64,000 nucleotides of DNA from Kitasatospora sp. MMS16-BH015. GTDB lineage: Bacteria > Actinomycetota > Actinomycetes > Streptomycetales > Streptomycetaceae. The notes under the pieces are model-generated. The model saw only the letters and a program-made list of their open reading frames with translations. It did not search any database and had not been told where the DNA came from. The translations under genes were made by a program, and so were the position numbers. Of this stretch, positions 8,261 through 15,641 are shown in pieces. Location: positions 3,534,001 through 3,598,000 of the forward strand of contig NZ_CP025394.1 of the NCBI RefSeq assembly GCF_002943525.1, written 5' to 3'. The number at the start of each line of letters is the position of its first letter. Within the stretch, counting starts at the first letter, position 1.

Positions 8261-8309
8261 GCTGACGCGCCCTTGACGCCGCCCGGGCCGATCTTGACGC
8301 GCCCTTAGC
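8261..8309 (-). promoter_or_regulatory. Direct-repeat operator-like site (TGACGC, 11/21/11-bp phasing)
   Basis: TGACGC starts at 8263, 8274 and 8295 and a related TAGCGC at 8306: spacings of 11, 21 and 11 bp put all copies on one DNA face. TGACGCGCCCTT is exactly repeated at 8263-8274 and 8295-8306. The layout is that of OmpR-family regulators. It lies about 85 nt upstream of the membrane-protein start, and the same motif recurs at 12691-12711. Confidence 0.45.
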
Positions 8310-8321
8310 GCCGGGCGGTCG

Positions 8322-10385
8322 TCACCGTCGCGCGGGTTCGCGGCGCGGGGCGGGCTCGCCGCGGCGGACCGAGCCCGGGGCGCGGCGGGAGGGGTGGTCG
8401 GCCCGGCCGGCCGAGGAGAGCTGCCAGGGCACGCTGATCACCATCACGCCCGGGGTGAAGAGCAGCCGGCTCTTCAGCCAGAGGGCGGACTGGTTGTGCA
8501 GCAGGTGCTCCCACCAGCGCCCGACCACGTACTCGGGGATGAACACGGCCACCGCGTCCCCCGGCCCGGCCTGCCGCACCTGGCGCACGTACTCGACCAC
8601 GGGCTTGGTGATCTCGCGGTACGGCGAGTCCAGCACCCGCAGCGGCACCTCGATCCCGTGCTCGGCCCACTGCCCCGCCAGCGCCTCGGTGCTCTCCGGC
8701 TCGACCGCGACGGTGACGGCCTCCAGCTCGTCCGGCCCGAAGGCCTCGGCGTAGCGGAGCGCGCGCAGGGTCGGCTTGTGCAGCTTGGAGACCAGCACCA
8801 GGCCGTGCACCTTGGCCGGCCGGACGGCCGGCTGCTCGGGGGTGACCGCCGGGGTGAGCTCGGCGGCGACGGTGTCGTAGTGGCGGCGGATGCCGCGCAT
8901 CATCACCCAGAGCACGGCGGCGGCCACCACGGCCAGCCAGGCGCCCTGGGTGAACTTGGTGATCAGCACGATCACCAGCACCAGCGCGGTGACCAGCGCC
9001 CCGGCGCCGTTGATCAGCCGGGAGCGCTGGGCGGCGGCCCGGGCGGCCGGGTCGGTCTCGGTGGTCAGCGCGCGGTTCCAGTGCCGGACCATGCCGAACT
9101 GGGAGAGCGTGAAGGAGGTGAAGACGCCCAGGATGTAGAGGTGGATCAGGCTGGTGACGTCCGCGTCGTACAGCCAGAGCAGGCCGCCGGCCACCACGGC
9201 CAGCGCGATGATGCCGTTGGAGAAGGCCAGCCGGTCGCCGCGGGTGTGCATCTGGCGGGGCAGGTAGCGGTGCTCGGCCAGGATCGAGGCGAGCAGCGGG
9301 AAGCCGTTGAAGGCGGTGTTGGCGGCCAGGATCAGCACCAGGGCGGTGACGGCCTGGATGCCGTAGAAGAGCACGGTGTCGGAGCCGCCGAAGACGGCCG
9401 CCGCGAGCTGGGCGATCACGGTGGGCTGGGCGGCGTTCGCGCAGTCGCCGGCCGCCTGGGTGAGCCGGCAGGGGTCCTCGACGTAGTGCACCTTGGCGAT
9501 CAGCGCGAGGCTGGTGATGCCGACGAACATCACCACGGCGGTCACGCCCATCACGGCCATGGTGCCCGCCGCGTTCTTGGACTTCGGGGCCCGGAAGGCG
9601 GGCACGCCGTTGGAGATCGCCTCCACGCCGGTCAGCGCGGTGCAGCCGGAGGCGAAGGCCCGAAGACCGAGCATCAGCAGGCCGAGCCCGGCCAGGGTGT
9701 CCTTGCCGTCCACCGGCAGGATGCCCGCCCCGGCGCTGGAGGCCACCGGCGGGTGTCCGAAGGCCGCCTTGAGCACCCCGGTCACCACCAGGAGCAGGAT
9801 GCCGCCGATGAAGAGGTAGGTCGGCGCGGCGAAGGCCTTGCCGGATTCGCGCACCCCGCGCAGGTTCACCGCCGTCAGCAGGGCGACGAAGCCGACCGCC
9901 AGGGCCACCCGGTGCCCGGCCAGCGAGGGGAAGGCCGAGATGATGTTGTCCACCCCGGAGGCCACCGAGACGGCCACCGTCATCACGTAGTCGACCAGCA
10001 GCGAGGCGGCCACCACCAGGCCGGCGCCGGCCCCCAGGTTGCGCGAGACCACCTCGTACGAGCCGCCCCCGCTCGGGTAGGCGTGCACCACCTGCCGGTA
10101 CGACATCACCACCACGGCCATCAGCGCGACCACGCCCGCCGCCACCCAGGGCGTCAGGTAGAGGAAGGCGGTGCCGCCGACGGTGAGCACCAGCAGGATC
10201 TCCTGGGTCGCGTACGCGACGGAGGAGAGCGGGTCCGAGGCGAAGATCGGCAGCGCCAGCCGCTTGGGCAGCAGCGTCTCGCCCAGCTCCTCGCTGCGCA
10301 TGGCCTTACCGATCACGAGGCGCTTGAGCGCCTGGGGCACGTTGAACACGGAGGCGAGCGTAGGCCGGTCGCTCCGCTCCGCCAT
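8322..10385 (-). CDS. KimA-like APC-superfamily permease (probable potassium importer)
   Basis: A 687-residue protein: about 12 transmembrane helices (residues 45-480), then a cytoplasmic domain of about 180 residues. LALPIFASDPLSSVAYATQE, SYRQVVHAYPSGGGSYEVV and GCTALTGVEAISNGVPAFR are hallmarks of the KimA/YdaO group. The Bacillus member is a high-affinity K+ importer inhibited by cyclic di-AMP. Calling it a K+ transporter is inference from that family. No clear Shine-Dalgarno precedes the ATG, but a 10-codon ORF with a good one ends 30 nt upstream, suggesting translational coupling. A second, diverged paralogue lies directly upstream. Confidence 0.8.
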   Translation of the reverse strand: MAERSDRPTLASVFNVPQALKRLVIGKAMRSEELGETLLPKRLALPIFASDPLSSVAYATQEILLVLTVGGTAFLYLTPWVAAGVVALMAVVVMSYRQVVHAYPSGGGSYEVVSRNLGAGAGLVVAASLLVDYVMTVAVSVASGVDNIISAFPSLAGHRVALAVGFVALLTAVNLRGVRESGKAFAAPTYLFIGGILLLVVTGVLKAAFGHPPVASSAGAGILPVDGKDTLAGLGLLMLGLRAFASGCTALTGVEAISNGVPAFRAPKSKNAAGTMAVMGVTAVVMFVGITSLALIAKVHYVEDPCRLTQAAGDCANAAQPTVIAQLAAAVFGGSDTVLFYGIQAVTALVLILAANTAFNGFPLLASILAEHRYLPRQMHTRGDRLAFSNGIIALAVVAGGLLWLYDADVTSLIHLYILGVFTSFTLSQFGMVRHWNRALTTETDPAARAAAQRSRLINGAGALVTALVLVIVLITKFTQGAWLAVVAAAVLWVMMRGIRRHYDTVAAELTPAVTPEQPAVRPAKVHGLVLVSKLHKPTLRALRYAEAFGPDELEAVTVAVEPESTEALAGQWAEHGIEVPLRVLDSPYREITKPVVEYVRQVRQAGPGDAVAVFIPEYVVGRWWEHLLHNQSALWLKSRLLFTPGVMVISVPWQLSSAGRADHPSRRAPGSVRRGEPAPRREPARR

Positions 10386-10415
10386 GGGCCGAGACGGAGT
10401 GGAGCGCCGGGGTTT

Positions 10416-10448
10416 CTAGCCGTTTGGTAGCAGTTCCGCAGGCTTCAT
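10416..10448 (-). CDS. Candidate 10-residue leader peptide upstream of the KimA-like gene
   Basis: Minus-strand ATG at 10448 opens MKPAELLPNG and stops 30 nt before the permease ATG. AAGGTGAG precedes it by 7-8 nt, a far better ribosome site than anything in front of the permease itself. This suggests a leader peptide or coupling ORF. The sequence is too short to recognise a family, and translation is unproven. Confidence 0.4.
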   Translation of the reverse strand: MKPAELLPNG

Positions 10449-10494
10449 CGTTATCTCACCTTCGATTCTTAGGATGTGCTGCGGGCGGCTCCTG

Positions 10495-10717
10495 GGGTGC
10501 CTCACCTTCGGGCCCGCGGAGCGGCTGACCTCCGGGCCCGCGGAGTGGCCGGCCTTCGGGTCTACGGAGCGGCCAGCCTTCGGGGCTGCGGAGCGGCCAG
10601 CCTTCGGGGCTGCGGAGCGGCCGGCTTTCGGGCCTGCGGAGCGGCCGGCCTTCGGGGCTGCGGAGCGGCCGGCTTTCGGGCCTGCGGAGCGGCTGACCTC
10701 CGGGCCTGCGGCGTGCC
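10495..10717. repeat. 24-bp tandem repeat array between two permease genes
   Basis: Eight full 24-bp units run from 10519 to 10710, with diverged units at each edge; the last overlaps the stop codon of the upstream permease. The core is GAGCGGCCGGCCTTCGGGGC, alternating GGCCTG and GGGCTG variants. Because 24 is a multiple of 3, several frames stay open, but none has an independent gene signature. Each unit contains GC-rich self-complementary stretches (GGCCGGCC, CCGAAGG), so the transcript between the two genes would be highly structured. Confidence 0.85.
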
Positions 10718-12592
10718 TCACATCCGGAGCCGGAGGCGGCAGACCACGGCGTCGGTGTGGCGGCGCAGCGCGCGGTCGATCACCGCGCCGCGCTGGTTCT
10801 GCAGGGCGCGCTGCCAGAGCCGGGCCGGTTCGACCTCGGGGATCAGCACGGTGATCCGGTCGTAGGCGCGGGCGGCGGCCAGTTCGTTGGCGTAGCCGGC
10901 CAGCGGGCGGCCAAGGCGGCGGTGGGCGTCCGGCACCTCGACCAGCGGCACGCCCGGGTTCCACAGCTCCCAGTCCCGCTTGAGCGCCTCGGCGGCCGCC
11001 CGGTCCTCCGCGTCCGGCTCGGTGTGCATCACGGTCACCGCCACCACCTCGTCGCCGAGCGAGACGGCGGCGCAGAGCGCGTCCCGGGTCAGCCGGGTGA
11101 TGGTGTGCACCGGCACGATCACCAGCGAGCGCTGCCGGGTGACGGCGCCGGGCACCCGGCCGAGTTCGAGGCGTTCGCCGATCCTGGCGTAGCTGCGGTG
11201 GACCAGTTCGAAGAGCAGCACCAGCAGCGGCAGCGCGAGGCAGATGCCCCAGGCGCCCTCGGTGAACTTCGTGCCGGTGACCACCACCGTCGCGGTGCCG
11301 GTGAGCAGGGCGCCGGCGCCGTTCAGCAGCGCCTTGCCGCGCCAGCCCGGGCCGCGCTGCCCGAACCAGTGCCGCACCATCCCGACCTGACAGATCGTGA
11401 AGCCGACGAACACCCCGATCGCGAAGAGCGGCACCAGGCTGTTCACGTCCCCGCCCGAACCGACCAGCAGCCCGGCCGAGACCAGCGCGAGGAAGAGCAC
11501 GCCGTGCCGGTGCACCTGGTGGTCGGCGCGCAGCGCGAAGACGTGCGGCAGGTGGTTGTCGCGGGCCAGCAGGCGCAGCAGCACCGGCAGGCCGCCGAAG
11601 GAGGTGTTCGCGGCCAGCGCGAGCAGCACCACGGTGGCGAACTGCACCAGGTAGAAGCCGAACCCGTGGCCGAGCGAGGCGTCCGTCAGCTGGGCCAGCA
11701 CGGTGACCCCCGCCACCGGCTGGAGGTGGAAACGGCCGATCAGCACGGCCAGCCCGATCAGCATCACGCCGAGCAGCGCCCCGAGCGCCACCTCCGTCCG
11801 CTGCGCCCGCCGCACCCGCGGCGCCCGGAAGGAGGGCACGGCGTTGGCCACCGCCTCCACGCCGGTCAGCGCCGAACAGCCCGAGGCGAAGGCCTTGAGC
11901 AGCAGCAGGACGCCGACGCTCGTCGCGTCGCCGCTCAGCGCCGTCGCCTGGCCGGCTGCGGCCGCGGTCGCCGTAGCGGCCGGCTCGGTGCGGAACAGGC
12001 CGACCACGATCACCGTCAGGATCGCCAGCACGAACACCGCCGTGGGCACCATGAACCACCGGGCCGATTCGGCGATCCCGCGCAGGTTCACCGCCGTGAC
12101 CAGCGCGAGTACCCCCAGGCAGAGCCAGACCCGCTGGTCGTACAGCCCCGGCACCGCGGAGGTCAGCGCCGCGACGCCGGCGGTCACCGAGACCGCCACG
12201 TTCAGCACGTAGTCGACCACCAGCGAGGCGGCGGCGGTGAGCGCCGTGCGGCGGCCCAGGTGCGCCTTGGCCACCGCGTACGAGCCGCCGCCGTCCGGGA
12301 AGGCCGCCACCACCTGCCGGTAGCTGGCCACCAGCACCGCCAGCAGCACCGCGATCGCCACCGTGACCGGCAGCGTGAACCCCAACCCGTAGCTGCCGGC
12401 CGCCGCCAGCACCAGCACGATCGACTCCGGGCCGTACGCGACGGAGGCCATCGCGTCGAGGGAGAGGGCGGCGAGGCCGCCGAGCACGCTGAGGCGGTCC
12501 CGGCTCTCGCCGGGGCTACCGGCCTCCCCGGGGCCGTCGGTATCCGGGGGTTCCTCGGTGCGCGGTGCGCTCTGCTGCCGGGTGGTGCCCAT
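10718..12592 (-). CDS. KimA-like APC-superfamily permease, second copy
   Basis: A 624-residue paralogue of the neighbouring permease: LAALSLDAMASVAYGPESIV, SYRQVVAAFPDGGGSYAVA and GCSALTGVEAVANAVPSFR sit at matching positions within about 12 helices. A cytoplasmic tail of about 170 residues follows, with LVIVPVHTITRLTRDAL and ITVLIPEVE segments like a USP fold. Two adjacent ATG codons (12595 and 12592) compete; GGCGGAG touches the first, so the second is the likelier start. It sits downstream of a UspA-domain gene in the same direction. A transport role for potassium is inferred from KimA; another cation or amino-acid substrate is possible. Confidence 0.75.
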   Translation of the reverse strand: MGTTRQQSAPRTEEPPDTDGPGEAGSPGESRDRLSVLGGLAALSLDAMASVAYGPESIVLVLAAAGSYGLGFTLPVTVAIAVLLAVLVASYRQVVAAFPDGGGSYAVAKAHLGRRTALTAAASLVVDYVLNVAVSVTAGVAALTSAVPGLYDQRVWLCLGVLALVTAVNLRGIAESARWFMVPTAVFVLAILTVIVVGLFRTEPAATATAAAAGQATALSGDATSVGVLLLLKAFASGCSALTGVEAVANAVPSFRAPRVRRAQRTEVALGALLGVMLIGLAVLIGRFHLQPVAGVTVLAQLTDASLGHGFGFYLVQFATVVLLALAANTSFGGLPVLLRLLARDNHLPHVFALRADHQVHRHGVLFLALVSAGLLVGSGGDVNSLVPLFAIGVFVGFTICQVGMVRHWFGQRGPGWRGKALLNGAGALLTGTATVVVTGTKFTEGAWGICLALPLLVLLFELVHRSYARIGERLELGRVPGAVTRQRSLVIVPVHTITRLTRDALCAAVSLGDEVVAVTVMHTEPDAEDRAAAEALKRDWELWNPGVPLVEVPDAHRRLGRPLAGYANELAAARAYDRITVLIPEVEPARLWQRALQNQRGAVIDRALRRHTDAVVCRLRLRM

Positions 12593-12690
12593 CATCTCCG
12601 CCTGCTTCCTGTCGGGTGCGGCTCGATCCTCGATCCCGACGGGTGGCCCGGCCTCCGGCCCGTACGCGATCCATACGCGCGATGGCCGGG

Positions 12691-12711
12691 CCCTGACGCC
12701 TCCCTGACGCC
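12691..12711 (-). promoter_or_regulatory. Direct repeat GGCGTCAGGG with 11-bp period
   Basis: CCCTGACGCC occurs at 12691-12700 and exactly again at 12702-12711 on the plus strand, reading as two GGCGTCAGGG half-sites toward the second permease, about 100 nt before its start and overlapping nothing but the spacer after the USP gene. It shares the TGACGC core and 11-bp step with the site at 8261-8309. Confidence 0.45.
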
Positions 12712-12715
12712 CCCT

Positions 12716-13222
12716 CTACTGCGGGAGGGGCTCGTGCGGCAGGTGGAGCAGCGAGCGGCGGTGGTACGACTCCAGCTCGCGCTGGAGGGCCGGCCTCGGG
12801 ACGGCGAGCACCGGGCAGGTGGCGTGCCGCAGCGCGTACCGCGCCACCGAGGGCCGCCACCACCTCCCCCGCCCGGCCCCCACCACCAGCACGTCCTCCG
12901 CCCGGTACGCCATCGCCACCAACGCCGGCCCGGCCTCCCCGCGCACCAGCACCGACCTCATCGGCACCCCGGCCCCGCCGCCCCCGAACGCCTCCGCCAG
13001 CGCCGTCCGCAACCGCTCCTCGGCCGCCGCCCGCACCGCCGCCAACAGCGGCGGACACGGCGACCGCCGGTACCCGTGCTCACCCCCGGGCGGCACCCAC
13101 GTCAACACCGCCACCACCTCGCCCCCACTCCCCCGTGCCACCCCCACGGCCCGGTGCAGCGCCGCCAGACTCCCCAACGACCCCCCGACCCCGACCACGA
13201 CCCGCCCGCCGCCGCCGCCCAT
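12716..13222 (-). CDS. Universal stress protein (UspA domain)
   Basis: A 168-residue single USP domain. The N-terminal strand VVVGVGGSLGSLAALHRAV and the C-terminal VLVVGAGRGRWWRPSVARYAL plus HATCPVLAVP match the two ends of the fold; the G-x-x-G loop of ATP-binding members is only partly kept (Trp-Trp where Gly residues are usual). ATG at 13222 is used, as a further in-frame start would add an atypical tail. It lies upstream of the KimA-like permease in the same direction. Linkage of Usp-fold proteins with ion transporters is common. Confidence 0.7.
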   Translation of the reverse strand: MGGGGGRVVVGVGGSLGSLAALHRAVGVARGSGGEVVAVLTWVPPGGEHGYRRSPCPPLLAAVRAAAEERLRTALAEAFGGGGAGVPMRSVLVRGEAGPALVAMAYRAEDVLVVGAGRGRWWRPSVARYALRHATCPVLAVPRPALQRELESYHRRSLLHLPHEPLPQ

Positions 13223-13348
13223 CTCCACCCCCACCCAGCCGACCAACTCCACCAGTCGACCAGCCACCCCGCCCCTGCCCCCGCGCCGTTGACAACCCCC
13301 TGATAGCCACAGCCCCGATCCGTGCGGAGCCCTGACGACCGAGCGCCA

Positions 13349-13579
13349 CTACCCCCATCGCCCGGTAGCCGCACCGCCCGCCGGCCACTCGACCCGCCCG
13401 GAGCCGAAGCGCCGAACGGCAACCGAGTCCTGCTCCGCCCAGATCCGGTCCCCCGGCAGCAGAAAGAGGGGACGGTCGAACACGTACACCGCGCACCCGG
13501 GCTCGAAGCGGACGTGGTCGAGCAGCAGCATCCTGGGTGCGGTGGCCGGTACGCCGGTGAGCCTCATGCCGGCCATCAT
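13349..13579 (-). CDS. Small hypothetical protein
   Basis: A 76-residue ORF (or 72 from the internal ATG at 13567) with strongly G/C-biased third codon positions, mixed composition and a hydrophobic run RMLLLDHV. A G-rich stretch precedes the first ATG by about 6 nt. It lies between the USP gene and tRNA-Tyr. I recognise no family; reality as a gene rests on codon usage and position only. Confidence 0.45.
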   Translation of the reverse strand: MMAGMRLTGVPATAPRMLLLDHVRFEPGCAVYVFDRPLFLLPGDRIWAEQDSVAVRRFGSGRVEWPAGGAATGRWG

Positions 13580-13669
13580 CGCGAGCCCCCGATCCGACGG
13601 CCACCTCTTCCCGGTGCACCCCGAGAACTACCCCTGTCGGCCCCCGGCACCGCTGCCCGTCGGCAAACG

Positions 13670-13716
13670 AAAAAAGCGGCCCCCGACCTGCGTTTCCGCA
13701 CGTCAGGGACCGCTTC
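13670..13716 (-). terminator. Terminator following tRNA-Tyr
   Basis: On the minus strand, AAGCGGTCCCTGAC pairs, with mismatches, with the segment around 13676-13689, and six U residues (13670-13675) follow. It begins 11 nt past the tRNA 3' end. Confidence 0.7.
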
Positions 13717-13726
13717 TTCTATCCGG

Positions 13727-13807
13727 TGGCTGGTGCAGGGTTCGAACCTGCGTAGCTTGCGCGACAGATTTACAGTCTGCTCCCTTTGGCCGCTCGGGCA
13801 ACCAGCC
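13727..13807 (-). tRNA. tRNA-Tyr (GTA)
   Basis: An 81-nt class II tRNA with a long variable arm. The acceptor is GGCTGGT/ACCAGCC, the T-arm GGTTCGAACCC, and the anticodon loop CTGTAAA gives anticodon GTA. Its neighbour is yajQ. This tRNA-Tyr locus is the chromosomal attachment site of the element SLP1 in S. coelicolor; no integrase or duplicated 3' end is visible here. Confidence 0.93.
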
Positions 13808-14023
13808 AGGGATTGTGTCTCTCGGGGCTCGCCCCGTTCGACTGGGTAAACCTTACCTGATGGATGGGGGTGCTTCGCCACTCGGTTGGTCACGTGGGGA
13901 TCAAGGTGGCGGCGTGGGCGTCGGGGGCGGGGCGGGGGTGTGCTGGATAGGCTGGGGCCGCTCCTGCCTTCGAGGGGGTGGGGGCTGCCAGTGAAGCCAG
14001 AGCATCAAGGAGACCAACACACC

Positions 14024-14512
14024 ATGGCCGACTCCAGTTTCGACATCGTCTCGAAGGTCGAGTGGCAGGAGGTCGACAACGCGATCAACCAGACCTCCCG
14101 CGAGATCGCCACCCGCTTCGACTTCAAGAACGTCGGCGGCGAGATCAAGCGCTCGGGCGAGAAGATCGAGATGAAGGCCAACGGCGAGGAGCGCGTCAAG
14201 GCGATCCTGGACGTGCTGAAGGACAAGTTCATCAAGCGCGGCCTGTCCCTGAAGGCGCTGGACGCGGCGGAGCCGCAGCTGTCCGGCAAGGAGTACAAGA
14301 TCTTCGCGGACATCAAGGAAGGCATCACCCAGGACGATGCCAAGAAGGTCGCCAAGATCATCCGGGACGAGGGCCCGAAGGGCGTCAAGGCGCAGGTGCA
14401 GGGCGACGAGCTCCGCGTCACCTCCAAGAGCCGCGACGACCTCCAGGCCGTGCAGGCCCTGATCAAGGGCAAGGACCTGGACTTCGCGGTCCAGTTCGTG
14501 AACTACCGCTAG
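14024..14512 (+). CDS. yajQ: YajQ-family nucleotide-binding protein
   Basis: A 162-residue protein with the whole YajQ pattern: [20 protein letters not shown] at the N-terminus, RFDFKN, and the C-terminal [19 protein letters not shown] followed by FAVQFVNYR. YajQ proteins have two alpha/beta domains; some bind cyclic di-GMP and act with transcription factors, while others bind tRNA or GTP. AAGGAGA lies 10 nt before the ATG. It is divergent from tRNA-Tyr. Confidence 0.9.
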   Translation: MADSSFDIVSKVEWQEVDNAINQTSREIATRFDFKNVGGEIKRSGEKIEMKANGEERVKAILDVLKDKFIKRGLSLKALDAAEPQLSGKEYKIFADIKEGITQDDAKKVAKIIRDEGPKGVKAQVQGDELRVTSKSRDDLQAVQALIKGKDLDFAVQFVNYR

Positions 14513-14674
14513 TCGCCGGTCCCGGCCTGCGCGCAGGCGGCGCGCGGGTGCAGGTGGTCATCGAGGGCGCGGCGAGAGCAGGTCGGCGGGGTGTGGACCC
14601 CGTGGACGGGCTCTCGTCGCGCCCTCGGCGATTTCGCGGGGCTTCGGGGCAGGCTGAGTGGATGGGATGAGGGG

Positions 14675-15355
14675 ATGGGAACGGAGAGCGGGACGGCAGG
14701 AGCGGGGCGGGCGGGGTTCGCGCACGTGCCGGGCGGGCCGGTGGTGTTGACGGGTGGGGAGGAGCTGGGCGGGACCGGCGGCGGGACGGTGCTGGACTTC
14801 TGGCGGTACGCGCTGCCGGATCTGCGGACCAACACCACCCGGGGGCTGCTCGCGGAGTACCTGGTGCACCGGGCGGTCGGGGCGCGGGCGCGGAACGAGG
14901 AGTGGGCGAGCTTCGACGTGCTGAGCCCGGACGGGCTGCGGATCGAGGTGAAGACCAGTGCGTACCTGCAGTCCTGGGGGCAGGCGCGGCATTCGAGGAT
15001 CACCTTCTCCCGGCTGCGCGGGCGCACCTGGAGCCCGGAGGAGGGCTCCTCCGACGGGCCCACGTACAACGCGGACGTGTACGTGTTCGCGCTGCACACC
15101 GCTCTCGACCACGCCGACTACGATCCGCTGGACGTCGGGCTCTGGCAGTTCCACGTCACCGACCTTGCGGCGGTGGCGAGTTCGGGCCGGGCCAGCCTCG
15201 GGCTGGCCACCGTGCGGCGGATCTGCGGGCCGCCGGTCGGGTACGACCGGTTGGCGGCGGCGATCGCGGAGGCCGGGCGGCGGAGCCCCGAGCCGGCGGT
15301 GCCGCAACCCGAGGACGGCGGGTCGGGGCGGGGTTCCGGGCCGGGTCGATCCTGA
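14675..15355 (+). CDS. Conserved hypothetical protein with PD-(D/E)XK nuclease-like motif
   Basis: A 226-residue protein. After a Gly-rich leader, RTNTTRGLLAEYLVHRAVGA forms the helix that usually opens a restriction-endonuclease fold, and ASFDVLSPDGLRIEVKTSAY gives the core: Asp on one strand, then E-V-K on the next (D...ExK). ADVYVFALH follows. This suggests a single-domain PD-(D/E)XK protein. No methyltransferase, helicase or CRISPR gene accompanies it, so its role is unknown. ATG at 14675 follows GAGGGG without a spacer, so the exact start is uncertain. Confidence 0.6.
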   Translation: MGTESGTAGAGRAGFAHVPGGPVVLTGGEELGGTGGGTVLDFWRYALPDLRTNTTRGLLAEYLVHRAVGARARNEEWASFDVLSPDGLRIEVKTSAYLQSWGQARHSRITFSRLRGRTWSPEEGSSDGPTYNADVYVFALHTALDHADYDPLDVGLWQFHVTDLAAVASSGRASLGLATVRRICGPPVGYDRLAAAIAEAGRRSPEPAVPQPEDGGSGRGSGPGRS

Positions 15356-15572
15356 TCTCGCCGCGTCGGATCGCGCACCGGCCGGGGGCCTGCGACCACG
15401 TGGTGGCGGGCGAGGTGAGTGCGCCGGCCTGGGGCTGGATCACCGAGCCGACACCGGAGTTGTGGGAGGCGATCGGCCTCGGGGAGCCGGTGCGGGCGAC
15501 CGGGGGGGGAACACCGATCGGCGGGCCGTCCGGCGCTGCACCACCTGCCTGGCGGCGCTGGGGAAGCCCTGA
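15349..15572 (+). pseudogene. Small CDS remnant broken by a one-base loss in a G tract
   Basis: After the nuclease-like gene, one frame reads a protein-like stretch, HRPGACDHVVAGEVSAPAWG then WITEPTPELWEAIG, up to a run of eight G at 15502-15509. There sense passes to another frame, ending RRAVRRCTTCLAALGKP and a TGA at 15570. Adding one G would join them into a protein of about 75 residues with possible metal ligands (CDH and CTTC). No ATG, GTG or TTG start is visible for the first part, so this is a decayed gene, a sequencing error, or an unusual start. Confidence 0.35.
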
Positions 15573-15585
15573 GCGGGCAGCAGGG

Positions 15586-15622
15586 CCGGGGCCCGGGCCG
15601 AGGGGGTCGGTCCGGGCCCCGG
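15586..15622. terminator. Bidirectional terminator hairpin
   Basis: GGGGCCCGGGCC at 15588-15599 pairs with 15609-15620 (one mismatch) across a 9-nt loop. It lies between the remnant on the plus strand and the secreted protein gene on the minus strand, which converge. Confidence 0.6.
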
Positions 15623-15641
15623 GAGAGGGGTCAGCGGGGCG

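Noticed and set aside
10495..10717. CRISPR array
   Set aside because: The units are contiguous 24-bp repeats without unique spacers, and no cas gene is nearby.
10386..10717. Cyclic di-AMP (ydaO-type) riboswitch before the KimA-like gene
   Set aside because: The region is mostly the tandem array and the leader ORF; I see no ydaO consensus core.
10757..13303. An 848-codon open frame on the plus strand
   Set aside because: Antisense to the second permease and the USP gene, with composition of shadow frames (HRR, QHR, PRP runs).
13670..13807. Integrated element boundary (attL/attR) at tRNA-Tyr
   Set aside because: No integrase and no second copy of the tRNA 3' end was seen in the window.
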